A stretch of 64,000 nucleotides of DNA, from NCBI RefSeq assembly GCF_021869535.1, contig NW_026262701.1, positions 49,789,278-49,853,277 on the forward strand, in the 5' to 3' direction. Of this stretch, positions 44,162 to 55,775 are shown piece after piece. The first letter of the stretch is position 1. Each line of letters begins with the position of its first letter. A program made the position numbers and the translations under genes. The DNA comes from Mytilus californianus. Taxonomy: Eukaryota; Mollusca; Bivalvia; Mytilida; Mytilidae. The notes under the pieces are model-generated. The model was not told where the DNA came from, did no database searches, and saw only the letters and a program-made list of their open reading frames with translations.

Positions 44162-45212
44162 GAAGTTCATGTTAGATTGGAAAAGGACATAGAATGGCAA
44201 TATTGGTGTTCCAAAGTTAACTTCTTGTCTGCCTTTGTATGTTTAGCAAAATAGCACAGTGACAGATAGCTATATTGGATCTGTGTCAACTCAAACCTGT
44301 ACCTACTCGTACCTTAATTACTTGAACCCAACCATTATTATAACATAAACGGTGCTTATTTTACTGCACCAGATGCATATTGTGTCAATGTCTCTTCAGT
44401 GATTCTGGAGGTAAATATGATACACACTTCTAAAATAACTCTCCAGACACTTTTATCTTAGTGTTATTTGTTTTTCCAATGATGCTATCAAAATTAGCAA
44501 ATTCTGTCTGTCCTTCTTTAATGTGTTTTGTTGTTTTAGTTTTGACATTGATAGTTAAAAAAAATAAAATAGAAATCATATTTAGATTGAGTCATAAAAG
44601 ATATATGGAATATCTTAATTTTCTATAATATATATTGTTCAATTCAATTATTGATGGGAAGTACAATAGCTTTCAAACTCTTTCATTTCACTTTACAGTA
44701 AAATCCAGTAATCTGTACCTGCTAATTTTTCAAAATCTCAATGGGGGATTTTAACATAGGAGGACCTAATGCTCCTCTTATATTGTCATAAGTGTTCTTA
44801 ATCTACTACTATATTGTTTGAATGAGTATATATGTGCTTAAATACCCTTTTAATTCATTTGAATGCCTGTTTTGAGGTCTTCAGATTACTAATCTTTTTT
44901 GTCTTGCAAGTGTCCTATCATGTTATTGAAACAATGTAGGGTTCAACATTATAGGCTGTCCAATTGCCTGGGACAAGTGAAAGTCACCATCGGGGAAGTT
45001 GAAGCTGTTGTGTACTTGTCCAATGGGCAAGTAAACATCAAAATTTATAATGGTGAAAATACTGAATCTACTAATTAATTCTCTTTTTTATATAAATAAA
45101 TCATCATAACAACCAACCAATTGCAAGGCATGTCGACAAATTAACGTATATTTAGGATTTTGCTTTTCTAACTTGATATTTTAAAAATATTGGCACATTC
45201 TTTGATGAACTA
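44162..45212 (+). other. Intron; fragment of CATACCTGCC element
   Basis: At 44715 ACCTGCTAATTTTTCAAAAT, then caatgggggattttaac, resembles the left end of the TIR family at 31540 and 49632, without a clear right end. No exon recognised. Confidence 0.5.
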
Positions 45213-45419
45213 CTGTAAATTCAGAAATTATTGCGTGTATTTATTATTGCGATTTATGAAGAATGGACAATAATGCAAGATTAATTATTGCGATTTATGG
45301 AAATTCTGCATACAGATGCATATATCAGATATCAGAATGAGAGGTCTAATAATTGCGATACTTACCCAGTCGCACTATTTGCATTAATAAAAACCTCACA
45401 ATAATTTCTGAATTTACAG
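45213..45419. mobile_element. Palindromic MITE, CTGTAAATTC family, copy C
   Basis: The 207-bp copy has near-perfect ends CTGTAAATTCAGAAATTATT and AATTTCTGAATTTACAG and TA on both sides (45211-45212 and 45420-45421). Its interior is oriented opposite to copies A and B (cattaataaaaacctcaca lies at the right). Confidence 0.9.
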
Positions 45420-45421
45420 TA

Positions 45422-46236
45422 ATCAGATTATACATAATATAATCTAATATAGTGTGGAATGGAATATTTTAAAATTCTGTAAAATACAGACATATAAATC
45501 ATCACAAATTCAACAAACAATAAACACACAAAACTATAAAAAAATATTATGTTATGACTTTTAAACCATATATTCTTCTTTGAGTTTGCTCACTGATGAG
45601 CTGGTGGGGTTCAAGTGACATGGTACAACACTTTAAGCAATCCACTACATTTCATACTTTTTTGAAATGCATTTACCATTTATTGTCCATAATTGGCAGT
45701 TTAAAGCAAGTACAAAATTTGGACAAGTGGTTTTATCTTACTGACAAATATTTTACAATGGTCACTTGTCAGAAGGTCAAGTTGTTAAAAAAGTTAATTA
45801 CGAACCATGCAACATTGAAGAACTGAAGTTACAGACCTTTTTCAGATCGGTCATATGTATACTTTCTGTTGTATGATACTTTGAATTAAGTGTGTCTGTA
45901 TGTTTAGAAAGACAAGCATGTGCAGCTACTTGTTTGATCAGTATAACAAATTTAGTTAAGCCTGTAGGCCAGAGTTCTGGAGATTTGTAGTGGTCTTGTT
46001 AATTTGTTGAAATTATGATATAATAGTCTAGAATTTTGTTTAAATTAATTTTTCGTGGAACATTCTTGTATTTTGTCAGACAAATGTTTTACTGAGTTGT
46101 GATACTTATAAGTTATATGGATAATTTTTTCTTAGTTCTCCATACCTGTTGAAATTTAAAAGCCCAATTATGCAATTTTTGTTTTGAATGAATTGCTTAA
46201 CAGTTTTTTCCTTTGTAATTTTTTGATATCTTTCAG
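45422..46236 (+). other. Intron, nothing specific
   Basis: A chance plus-strand frame at 45596-45826 has no domain. The acceptor GATATCTTTCAG of exon 16 follows. Confidence 0.55.
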
Positions 46237-46353
46237 ATAGTAAATGTTATGGATTTTTTAAAACAAAGAAAACTTGGAGCCAAGCAAAAGCAACTTGTGA
46301 AGCTTATGGAAAGACATATGGTTTGGTCACTATACAGAGTGAATTAGAACAGA
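46237..46353 (+). CDS. Exon 16: CTLD5 N-terminal half
   Basis: Acceptor ATATCTTTCAG, donor GTAAGT; phase 1 at both ends. The product SKCYGFFKTKKTWSQAKATC, then YGLVTIQSELEQ, supplies the CY pair, W-x-x-A-x-x-x-C helix 1 and the L-V-T-I-Q-S-E segment. It joins exon 15 to read FIRSTFNSKCYGFF. Confidence 0.93.
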
Positions 46354-46874
46354 GTAAGTCTAACGTTATCTATATCATCTTCAGGCTTTATTTTTAGCGG
46401 ACTTTGAGCAAATGAATTCGGTTATGATATGATGTATGTGGTCAACATATGAGGTCAAAGGTTAAGGTCACAGTGGATATAGACGGACTGAAATTTTGGG
46501 AAAGTTTTGTTTCCCGACAATATCTCTTCCGCCACAAAAAGATCTTAGCTAAACTTTCCTTGATAATTCCCCATTGGATTATAAAGACCTCTTCTCATTT
46601 TGAGATCACAAAGGTGTAGGTCAAGGTTATAGCTGGGGTTGGACTAATATTTGGAGAGCTATTGATATTTAGGTAACTGGATCAATGTTCTAGGCTACAG
46701 CAACAATTAATATACAAAAATTTCTTGAAATCAAAACTAATGTTAGCTAGACAATGATAGTTTTGTATTTGGAATTATGTTTTTCTGGTGCTGCAAGGTA
46801 AATCTATGCATTGTGCCTCTGTAATTATTTTTTATTTTTTTTTTTAGTTTTCATCACAAATTATTTATTTGTAG

Positions 46875-47020
46875 TGTTTATAACCACTATGCTGATTAAC
46901 AGCCTAGAGATGGTCTGGATAGGAATGACAGATGAACATACCTACAGGAAGTATTATTGGGATGATGGTTCACAAGTTTCATACACTAACTGGAACTCTA
47001 AGGAGCCTAATGGGTATAAT
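46875..47020 (+). CDS. Exon 17: CTLD5 centre, canonical EPN
   Basis: The preferred acceptor TTATTTGTAG (phase 1) gives MFITTMLINSLEMVWIGMTD. The donor GTACGT at 47021 is phase 0. WIGM, then WDDGSQVSYTNW and KEPNGYN, follow. An in-frame alternative acceptor 27 nt upstream (TTTTTTAG before 46848) would add nine hydrophobic residues. I chose the downstream one because the CTLD spacing from helix 2 to WIG is then normal. A second GT at 47025 (GTAAGA) would leave phase 1 and does not fit exon 18. Confidence 0.88.
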
Positions 47021-47059
47021 GTACGTAAGATGTGAAAATACTTGCATGACATTGGGAAT

Positions 47060-49010
47060 GTAAGTGTGAAATAAGAATCTATTAGTGTGAAGTGAGAATC
47101 TATTGATATGAATTGAAAAAAATTCTAGTGAGGAATGAGAATCTATTGCTATGGAGTGAAAAACTGCTAGTGGGGAATGAAGATCTGTTGGTATGAAATG
47201 AAAAACTTCTTGCGTGGAATGAGAAATTTGTGGTCATGGAAAGAATATCTTCTAGTTTGGAATTATAATTTGTTGGAATGGAAAGAAAAACGTCTTATTC
47301 TGAGAATAGGAATCTGTCAGTATTGAAAGAAAAATTCCTGTGAAATGAGAATTGACCAGTATGGAATAAAACACTACTTGTGTTGAATGAGAATCTCTTT
47401 GTATAAATGGAAAACTTCTGTGGTGGACTCAGAATCTAATTATGAAAAATAAAAAACTTCTAGTTGGAATGGTAATCTGTCAGTATGGAAAGAAAAACTT
47501 CTAGTGTAGAATTAGAATTTGTCTGTATGGAACGAAAAACTTCTAGTGTGGAATGGTAGATTATTTGTATGAAATGATAAACTTCTAGTGTGGAATGAGA
47601 ATTTGTTGCTGTGAAATAGTGATCAATTGATATGGGATGAGGTAGCAGAATATATTGGTATGAAATGAAAAACTTCTAGTGTGGAATGGAAATCTGTTAG
47701 TGTGAAATAGTAATCTATTGATATGGAATGAATAACTTCTAGAGCGGAGTGAGAATTTATAAGTATGGAAAGAAAAAGTTTCAGTTGTGGAATTAGAATT
47801 GATCTGTATGGAAAGAAAAACTTCTAGCGTGGAATGGGAATCTATTTGTATAAAATGAAAAACTTCAAGTGTGTAATGGGAATGAGAATTTATCAGTATG
47901 GAAAGAAACAATTTCAGCGAGGAATTAGAATTGATCTGTATGGATACAAAAACTTAAAGTGTGGAATGGGAATCTACTTGTATAAAATGAAAAACTTCTA
48001 GTGTGGAATGGGAATCTGTTGTTATGGAAAAAAAAACTTCTAGTTTGGATTAGAATTTGTCTGTATGGAATAAATATTTTCTAGTGTGGATTAAGAATTT
48101 GTTTGTATGAAATGAGAAACTTCTTGTGTGGAATAGGAATCTGTAAGAATGATTAAGTAATGTATTGATATGAAAGGAATAACTTCTAGTGTGGAATGAG
48201 AATATATAAGTGTGAAATAGTTATCAATTGATATGGGATGAAAAATGTCCAGTATGGTATCAAAATCTATTGGTATGGAATGACAAACTTCTAGTGTTGA
48301 TGGGAGTCTGTTGGTGTGGTTAAGTAATCTATTGATATTGAATGAAAAAACTGCTAGTGTGGAATGAGAATCTATTTGTGAGAAATAGTAATGTATTGAT
48401 GTTGAATAAAAAACCTCTTGTATGGAATGAGAAAATGTTAGTATGAAATGATAATCTATTGATGTGAGATAAAAAACTTCTAGTGGAGAATGAGAATCTA
48501 TTGATATGAAACGATAAACTTCCAGTGTGGAATGAGAATCTATTGGTATGCAATGATAAACTTCTAGTGTGGAATGAGAATTTGTTGGAGTGAAATAATA
48601 ATTTATTGATATGGAACGAGAAACTTCTAGTGTGGAATGAAAATCTTTTGGTATTAAATGATCAAACTTGTAGTTCAGAATGAGAATCTGTTGATAAGAA
48701 ATGAATAAATTCTAGTGTGAAATGAAAATCTGTTGGTATGGAATGAAAAACTTCTCTAATGTGAAATAAAAATCTGTTGACATGGAATGACAACTTCTTG
48801 TGTGAAATGAAAATCTGTTGGTATGGAATGAAAAACTTCTCTGATGTGAAATAAGAATCTGTTGACATGGAATGAAAACTTCTAGTGTAAAACTAGAATC
48901 TGGTAGTGTGATATAGTTATCTATTGGTATGGAATGAAATGTTCTAGTGTCAAATGAGAATTTATTGGTCAAAATGATAAAACTTCTGGTGTGACATGAG
49001 ATTCTGTCTT
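47060..49010. repeat. Minisatellite, about 40-50-bp unit, about 40 copies
   Basis: Units of the kind GAATGAGAATCTATTGGTAT then gaaatgaaaaacttctagtg run for nearly 2 kb, starting about 40 bp after the exon 17 donor. Unit length varies. Long minus-strand frames rich in S-F-H-T-N-R-F (47585-47911, 48329-48553, 48662-48972) result from the near-absence of minus-strand stops in the unit. I see no evidence that they are genes. Confidence 0.93.
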
Positions 49011-49631
49011 TTTAAAGAGCTAACATTTTGTTAACCCATTAGGACACATGAAAGCAATATAGTTATCAATTCTTAAACTTGAGACATAGATTGAACAATT
49101 TAAAATCTGAGAGAGAAAAACTCAGTTCCTTAAATTCATATGAATAAGAGGATATGTAGTGTACGAATCAATGAAGTAGCAACTTAGAATTTCCATTCTC
49201 AATTTTATTACAAACACAGATTATTTTGATTTCAACATCAATCTTCAACAATAGACAAGTGTCTTTACTTAAATGTCAAGCTATAAATCACACTGATCTT
49301 AGACAAGAGAATAAAGGAGTAGGTTTGACAAGGCCCAAGTAAGGTTCCTGGTTTTAGCTTACTTTTCAAAATAGTATGGCTATTATCACATTGAATTATA
49401 GTTAAAACAATGTCAAGATAGAAAATATATCTATAATTTTGAAAATTTACATATCAGGGTTTGTTTTAATGATGTCACAGTATTAATCATTTAAATTTTA
49501 ATGCAAACATGGTTGAAACCCAGAAGATTTGGTCAAAGTTCTCCAAATCCTCAGTTTTTGCCTTTTTTTGGGTGTAAATGTCAGTATTTCATTAGAAAGT
49601 GTGACAAACTTTTTTTCCCTCACTTTCTCAC
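49011..49631 (+). other. Intron, nothing specific
   Basis: AT-rich sequence between the minisatellite and a TIR element. Nothing recognised. Confidence 0.6.
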
Positions 49632-49878
49632 ATGCTCGTTCCTGCCAACTTTTCAAAATCTCCATGGGGAATTTTAAACGTTGGTAAATGGTTACAAGTG
49701 TTTTAAATCTACTACTGTATTGTTTGAATGAGTAGGTATGTGCTTAATACCCTTTTAGCGCATTTGAATGCCTGTTTTGAGGTGTTTCAGATTATAAAGA
49801 TAAAGAATTTTAAAATTAAGGTCAACACCTCTTGGTGGGGAAATCCCCCATAAATCGCGAAGGTTGGCAGGTCTGCAT
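49632..49878. mobile_element. CATACCTGCC-family TIR element, short copy
   Basis: Left end CCTGCCAACTTTTCAAAATC, then catggggaattttaaa. The right end gggaaatcccccataaat, then gcgaaggttggcagg, is its inverted complement. Same family as 31540-32070. The target duplication is not clear. Confidence 0.7.
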
Positions 49879-49924
49879 GCTTATACATCAACTAGAAACA
49901 CTTTCCATCTTGAAGTAGTTCTGT

Positions 49925-50312
49925 TGCAGTAAGCATGCTGAAAGTATTTAATCTGCAGATGTCGAAGTCATCTTTCTATGATGTGATGTTACCATTAAAA
50001 CGTTTAAACCCGCTGCAATTGTTTGCACCTGTCCTAAGTCAGGAATCTGATGTTCAGTTGTTGTCGTTTGTTGATGTGGTTCATAAGTGTTTCTCGTTTC
50101 TAGTTTTTTATATTGATTAGACCGTTGGTTTTCCCCTTTGAATAGTTTTACACTAGTAATTTTTGGGGCCTTTTATAGCGTGCTGTTCGGTGTGAGCCAA
50201 GGCTCCGTGTTGAAGACCGTACTTTGACCTATATTGGCTTACTTTTATAAATTTTGACTTGGATGGAGTGTTGTCTCATTGGCACTCACACCACATCTTC
50301 TTATATCTATGA
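49925..50312 (-). repeat. Repeat C, long minus-strand copy
   Basis: It runs from about cagatgtcgaagtcatc through tagaccgttggttttcccc, GAGCCAAGGCTCCGTGTTG, gttgtctcattggcactc and ccacatcttcttatatct. Compared with the copy at 34187 it extends further in the 5' direction of this strand. Confidence 0.75.
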
Positions 50313-50481
50313 AGCAATGTTATGACCAGTGCAGGGGGTCATGATCTGCTGCAATGCTTTAGCCGATATATAATCGTGTTGACTTTTGTGTATATAATAT
50401 ATTTAATATTGACCTTTTATATAGGAGTATCATTCTGATATATTTGTTGTGTGGTCTGATTTATTTGCTGCCTTTGTATAG

Positions 50482-51861
50482 CAGTGTTCCAGCTTGATCG
50501 TTTTCACAGAGCGGTCCGCCCGCCCTTTCCCGACTGCCGCCCTGTGCTCTTTTTAAGACGCCCTGCCCTTTTTCGCAAGTCCATGCCTTTATTGACATAA
50601 TATTTTGATGAAAATACTATGAATCTACCTGTCTTCATGTTTCTACATTTACAGCAGGTGTTAAGTTGTGATTACAGGTAATCCGCTTATCGCCATGGAA
50701 TGGTTCACTAATCCGTTAATTAAACCTCATAATTGACCAATATAATTAATTTTCCCTGTAAAATCGGTCAGAAAGCATTTCAAATTCAATATTTCTCAAA
50801 AGACCACAATTGACAGTTCGTTTATCCATAGATGTTTTTGTAGTTTCGTCAATTGAACAAAATATTGTTTTCTCCCAGACAGTTCGCATTTTAATTGCAG
50901 CTGGGTTGATGTAGTTTCGTCACATTTTACATAACTTTTCATTAAAATCTTTTGACAATTTCGATAAAACTTTATTCAAAACGTTCAAAAATATTTTCAA
51001 GAGTCAAACATGTGCTTTCTTTATCATGTACCGCGCATGGGTGAACGTATTTTTATAAATTTAATAGACACGTAAATACGAAATCATTTAGTATCAAATT
51101 TAACGAGAGAGACAAATATATTTCTTACTGAGCAACTTAATTTAAAAAAAAATAATTTCCTGCCTTTTTGTTAAACAAAACCCAATCCGTAGATGAATCC
51201 GGATTCATTCTAAATTTATTATCCCCTTGTCACTTCCTGTTTTCACTTGTTTAAAAATCGAAAGTGAACGTGATCTTCTCTTGATTAATTTAAAATAGAC
51301 AGTCATTTTAATCGTTCCAAGTTTATAAAAATGAATTCAAAATACAGATTTAAACATTTTTACAGGGATAGTGATTATCCAGTGAAATAGTCCTTACAAT
51401 TTCATTTATGGAAATTATGCTGTGATTCCTGGTTTTAAAAAAGAGGAACCCAACTTTTGTTGATCAGGATGTCCCTTAAAAAAAAATGAAATAAATTTCC
51501 GGGTCCTTGGTCTAATCTTCATATTTAAGCATCATACCAGTCAAATCATGCCAAGACTGCCTACAGTTCATGATTTTAGCATGTTTAAGCCATTCAATTA
51601 AAAATCCTGGTCCTTGAAGGACTTGGGCATTTGTATAGCTAGTAGTAGTAATATACATCCTTGGTCCCTTTCTGTTACCCAAAATAAGGTTTTATTTTCA
51701 TCTCGCGTAAAAGTGAATAAAGCCCTCAAAACTCCTAGCTGAAACCCCTGCTGTTTACAAAAGACAATGTTTGACATGCCCTTTTTGAATCATCAATCAG
51801 CGTGCAAAAGTGCCCTTTTCATGATTGGCCCCTGCCCTTTGAAATCCTAGCTGGAACACTG
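50482..51861. mobile_element. Non-autonomous TIR element, 5-bp TSD (CAGTGTTCCAGC)
   Basis: The 1380-bp element begins CAGTGTTCCAGCTTGATCG and ends AAATCCTAGCTGGAACACTG, inverted repeats of about 13 bp. TATAG is duplicated at 50477-50481 and 51862-51866. No transposase frame found. The ends resemble that of the element at 1742-1933 and recall hAT-type termini. The superfamily is inferred. Confidence 0.88.
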
Positions 51862-51879
51862 TATAGGATGATATATATG

Positions 51880-53061
51880 TAACACTCCCAAATGTGTCCA
51901 TCCCCCCAATCGTGTCCCATACCCCAATATGTGTCCGATAATTGTTGTTCGCTATAACTTGTCCAAACTTTTAGCTATAATATGTCCTAAGTGACGTCAA
52001 TCACGTTTACAGCAATTCAATGATGATGGACACGATTAAAGACGTCGTGTTTTGATTGCAGATTCTGAAAAAAGACCAAAAGTTGCTATCCAAGGACATC
52101 TAGAGAAAAGGTGTAGTGATGCGTATTGGCAAATGTACACTATCCACAGAGAAAGATGAAATCACTAACTTCTGCTTTGAAAAAACTGATAAGAAAAAGA
52201 ATGGCACAATAAGAATTTATTTTTACTTGCAGTGGTTTTATTATTTTATTTTTTAAAATATGATTATTACTGTTTTAAATTTTAATAAGAATGGCACAAT
52301 AAGAATTTAATTTTACTTACAGTGGTTTCATTAATTTAAAAAAAAAATATGATTATTACTTTTTTAAATTTTAAATGGAGGCACTTCAAACTTAAGATAT
52401 CAAAAATGTTTTCCCAGTGCTTTAACTATTGATTGTGTGGTCATTTATTAGCATTAGTTTGCTCAGTGCCGGTTGTTAATATTTAGCATGATTGCAAGTT
52501 AATTTGCAACACATAAATTAACTCTTGACTGTTGATTGCCTAATGTCCAGTGGCAAATATGTCATGCATATTTATAGCGAACATAAGATTTGCAACTAAT
52601 TAGTTTTGTACAGTTATATTCATCGTTTACTCAGTGAACTCTTTTGTACTAATATACTCTGATGATGCCCAACTATCTTAATAATATAAGAGGGTATTGC
52701 ATGGCTTAGTTCCTATAGAAGTGGTGTCTGGGCTTTTTAAAAGTTACTGTCCCATTTTTACAACAACAAAAAAACTAAGGTTCCTGTAATGTAATGATAT
52801 TGATTGTATTTGTATTTAAACAACACTATTACTATTAAATAAAAGTGGACATGATTGGATGTTTTTAAAATATGGACATGATTGAGTGCTCATATTGAAG
52901 GGAGACGTTTTGGATCCATATTGACAAGTTTGGGCATTTTTATTTTGAATGAATACAATAGGGCGGTCATAAAAAGGACACACTTTGGCGCCCTTTAGCA
53001 ACTAGACATGTTTTGCAGTATATGGACACTTTTGGGGAATTGACATGATTTTGAGTGTTAC
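51880..53061. mobile_element. Non-autonomous TIR element, about 9-bp TSD (TAACACTC)
   Basis: The 1182-bp element starts TAACACTCCCAAATGTGTCC and ends GACATGATTTTGAGTGTTAC. Subterminal regions carry repeated TGTCC/GGACA motifs. ATATATATG lies at 51871-51879 and 53062-53070, but the site is low complexity, so the exact duplication length is uncertain. A palindromic TGACGTCA and a 90-bp duplication (about 52205-52380) are inside. It begins 13 bp after the previous element's duplication. Confidence 0.8.
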
Positions 53062-53070
53062 ATATATATG

Positions 53071-54383
53071 TTGACATATCAGTTTATAAATGTTGTGAAG
53101 ACATTTTGGTTATATATAAAATCATTAGTGAAAGAATATACCTTTGTTGACTTTTATATCTCAGAACATCTTGGTGATATATTTGTAGACTTATGTATTG
53201 GAACATTGTAAAGATACAAAGAGCACCTGAGATCACCCCCAGTTTTTGGTGGGGTTCGTGTTGCTTAGTCTTTAGTTTTCTATGTTGTGTCATCTGTACT
53301 ATTATTTGTCAGTTTGTCTTTTTATTTTTGGCCATGGCGTTGTCAGTTTGTTTTCGATCTATGAGTTTGACTGTCCATCTGGTATCTTTCGTCCCTCTTT
53401 TGTAAAGATACAATTGATGACTTTCGTATAAGAACAGTTTAGTGATATATTTGTTGACTTGTGTATTGGAACATTTTGATTATATATAAAATACATTAGT
53501 AAAGGAACATACTTTGTTGACTTTTACATCAGAATATCTTGGTGATATATTTGTTGACTTGTTGATTATATATAAAATAAATTAGTAAAGGAACATACCT
53601 TTGTTGACTTTTACATCAGAACATCTTGATGATATATTTGTTGACTTATGTATTGGAACATTGTGAAGATACAATTGATGACTTTCGTATAAGAACTGTT
53701 TGGTGATATATGTGTTGACTTCTGTATAGGAGCATTGTGTTGATATTTTTTTTGCGTCTGTAATAGAGCATTGTGTTGATACATTTATTGACTATATAGT
53801 AGGTACTTTAGTAAAAGAACAGATATTTGTCGACTTTTAAATCAGAACATGTGTGATATATTTGTTGACTTGTGTATTTGAACATTGTATAAGAACATTT
53901 TGGTGATATATTTGTTTACTTTTATATCAGAACATACTGGTGATATATTTGTTGACTTCTGTAATTAAGCATTGTGTTGATACATTTATTGACTTCTTTA
54001 TTGGAGAATTGTGTTCATTTAATTGTTGACTTCTGTGTAAGAGAATTGTGCTGATATATTTGTTGACTTTTACTGTAGGAACAGTGTGTTGATATATTTG
54101 TTGTCTTTTTTTTTAAGAATCTATTTTGATATAATTGTTGCCTAGTGGTGATATATTTGTTTGTCTATTGTAAAGAAGCATTGTGTGTTTTATTATGACT
54201 ATCATTTGACCTTTGCAAAGAAGCATTGTGTTGATATATTTGTTGACTTTTGTATAGGAGCATTGTGTTGAATTTGTAAATATTCGTGTTGATATATTTG
54301 TTTACTTCTTTATAGAATTGTGTTGATATATTTGTTTACTTTTGTATAGATTTGTGTTGATATATTTGTTTACTTTTGTATAG
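53071..54383 (+). repeat. Minisatellite made of exon 18 acceptor copies
   Basis: Irregular units of about 40-60 bp read TGTTGATATATTTGTTGACT then tttgtataggaacattg. The last unit is the real acceptor and first codons of exon 18 (tatAG at 54382-54383, then GAACATTGTGTTGATCTC). At least three upstream units keep AG followed by GARCAKTGTGTTGA (AG ending at 53729, 54078 and 54257). Others read TATTGGAACATTGT with the AG lost. Repeat B is inserted at 53220-53402. Confidence 0.9.
53220..53402 (-). mobile_element. Repeat B inserted with 12-bp TSD
   Basis: The 183-bp insert runs AGAGCACCTGAGATCACCCC to tttcgtccctctttt. GTAAAGATACAA is duplicated at 53208-53219 and 53403-53414, inside the minisatellite. 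On the minus strand it starts AAAAGAGGGACGAAAGATAC, like the copy at 7318. A 12-bp duplication fits retroposition; no tRNA-like head is seen in this part. Confidence 0.85.
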
Positions 54384-54483
54384 GAACATTGTGTTGATCT
54401 CTTTGTGATAAAGGAGAAGTTTGGAGAATGGAATGATGAAAGATGCAGTTCATCTTTGTATTTCATCTGTCAGGGGTTACAAA
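54384..54483 (+). CDS. Exon 18: CTLD5 C-terminal end, canonical WND
   Basis: Acceptor TTTTGTATAG, phase 0; donor GTAAGT, phase 1. The product EHCVDLFVIKEKFGEWNDER, then CSSSLYFICQGLQ, completes CTLD5: after EPNGYN comes an acidic E and the conserved Cys, then WND and the two final Cys. With EPN in exon 17 the full calcium/sugar signature is present. The first 18 nt of this exon are reiterated in the upstream minisatellite. Confidence 0.93.
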
Positions 54484-55775
54484 GTAAGTTTTTCACTTAG
54501 TTCAAAGTATTTATAATGATGTTATTAAAGAAAGGATTGGCCGAAAAAGATAAAGTATTGGAAAGCTATTTCAAATTTGCACATAATGTTTGGAAATGCA
54601 TAAGAACAAGAAATGTAAATAAATAACATAAGATTTTTGATGTAATGACGTCACAATTACATCATAATATGCACTGTTTTCATAAAAAAACCAAAGAAAA
54701 CTTTAGAATTTATTCAGTTTTCCATCATTATTTCCATTGTGGAAACATAGTGTGCAGTCAAGAAACAACACAATAATTTAGGAGAAGCTTGGTTATAACT
54801 ATTTACATAATCTCACTGAATTTAAAGTTGTTTCTGACAATGGGTGTCCACATACTTTTCCAATCTGACTTTTACTTAAAAGTTGATGTAAAACAAGGAA
54901 AATCAAGAAATTGTACAAAAAATACAAACTCCGTTATGATATTGTTGCAAATGGTAATATTTGTTTTTATTTTCTGAACACCTTGTACCTTTTGAAAAAT
55001 TAAGAATATGTATGGTAACTTTTCAATTTGCACTAATATTTCGGCCAAATAATGGCTGTTTTGCCACTACTTCTTTAATGTGACTTTTGTTTTTTTATAT
55101 TACTTATATAACAGGGAATATACATGATGGTCTATACTTAGTATGCTTTCAAAAAAGTTCTAAAGCATAAAGTTATGGCTTTGTCTGTCCATCCTCCCAT
55201 GTGTCTGAAACAAGCAGTTTGTGGATGCATGGTAACTCGAGTATCTTGCTTTTTTAGAACTGAAACTTGTACAGATGGAAGATATAGGGACTGAGAAGTA
55301 GCCTATTGATTTTTGAGTCCAGGGTCAAGGTCACTGCTTCTAAAAATAGTTAATGAAATGGACAAATGGTTTCCGTATGGTGGCTTGATTAAATTTAAAA
55401 TTTATAGATGGAAGATATAGGGAAGAGGTAGAACCCATTGATTTTGGGATCAATGGGTCAAAGGTCAAGGTCACTTTTACTAGATAAAGACATTTTTTTT
55501 AAGTTGGTTTTTGGATGGTATCCCACTATGAATTGTATTTGTCCTTCCAAACTTACTAGTATATTTAACCCTTGAAATAAAAATGTTTTCTCTATAAATG
55601 TGCAGATGGGGAGCATTGTGGTGGCCAGTTTTTATTGGTGAAGGAAGGTGGAGTTTCTAGCTATAGAGAGAACCACTGACCATCAGCATGAAAATTTGCA
55701 TTCCTAGTCAATTCAGATTGTAGAATGCACCTGCTATGTGCAGGGTTCGAACTCACAACATCAGTGAACTACTAA
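54484..55775 (+). other. Intron; diverged 170-bp duplication near 55260
   Basis: Near 55273 and 55407 the phrase AGATGGAAGATATAGGGA recurs with tcaaggtcact after it, a two-unit dispersed repeat of unknown class. Nothing else recognised. Confidence 0.55.

Noticed and set aside
44250-44410. Possible extra exon between exons 15 and 16
   Set aside because: A GTAAAT-like donor follows at about 44410, but the frame has stops and no Cys pattern, and exon 15 already joins exon 16 in phase and in CTLD register.
47585-48972. Minus-strand Phe/His/Ser-rich frames as repetitive protein genes
   Set aside because: They lie wholly inside a minisatellite, change frame with unit length, and have no start context or flanking exon.
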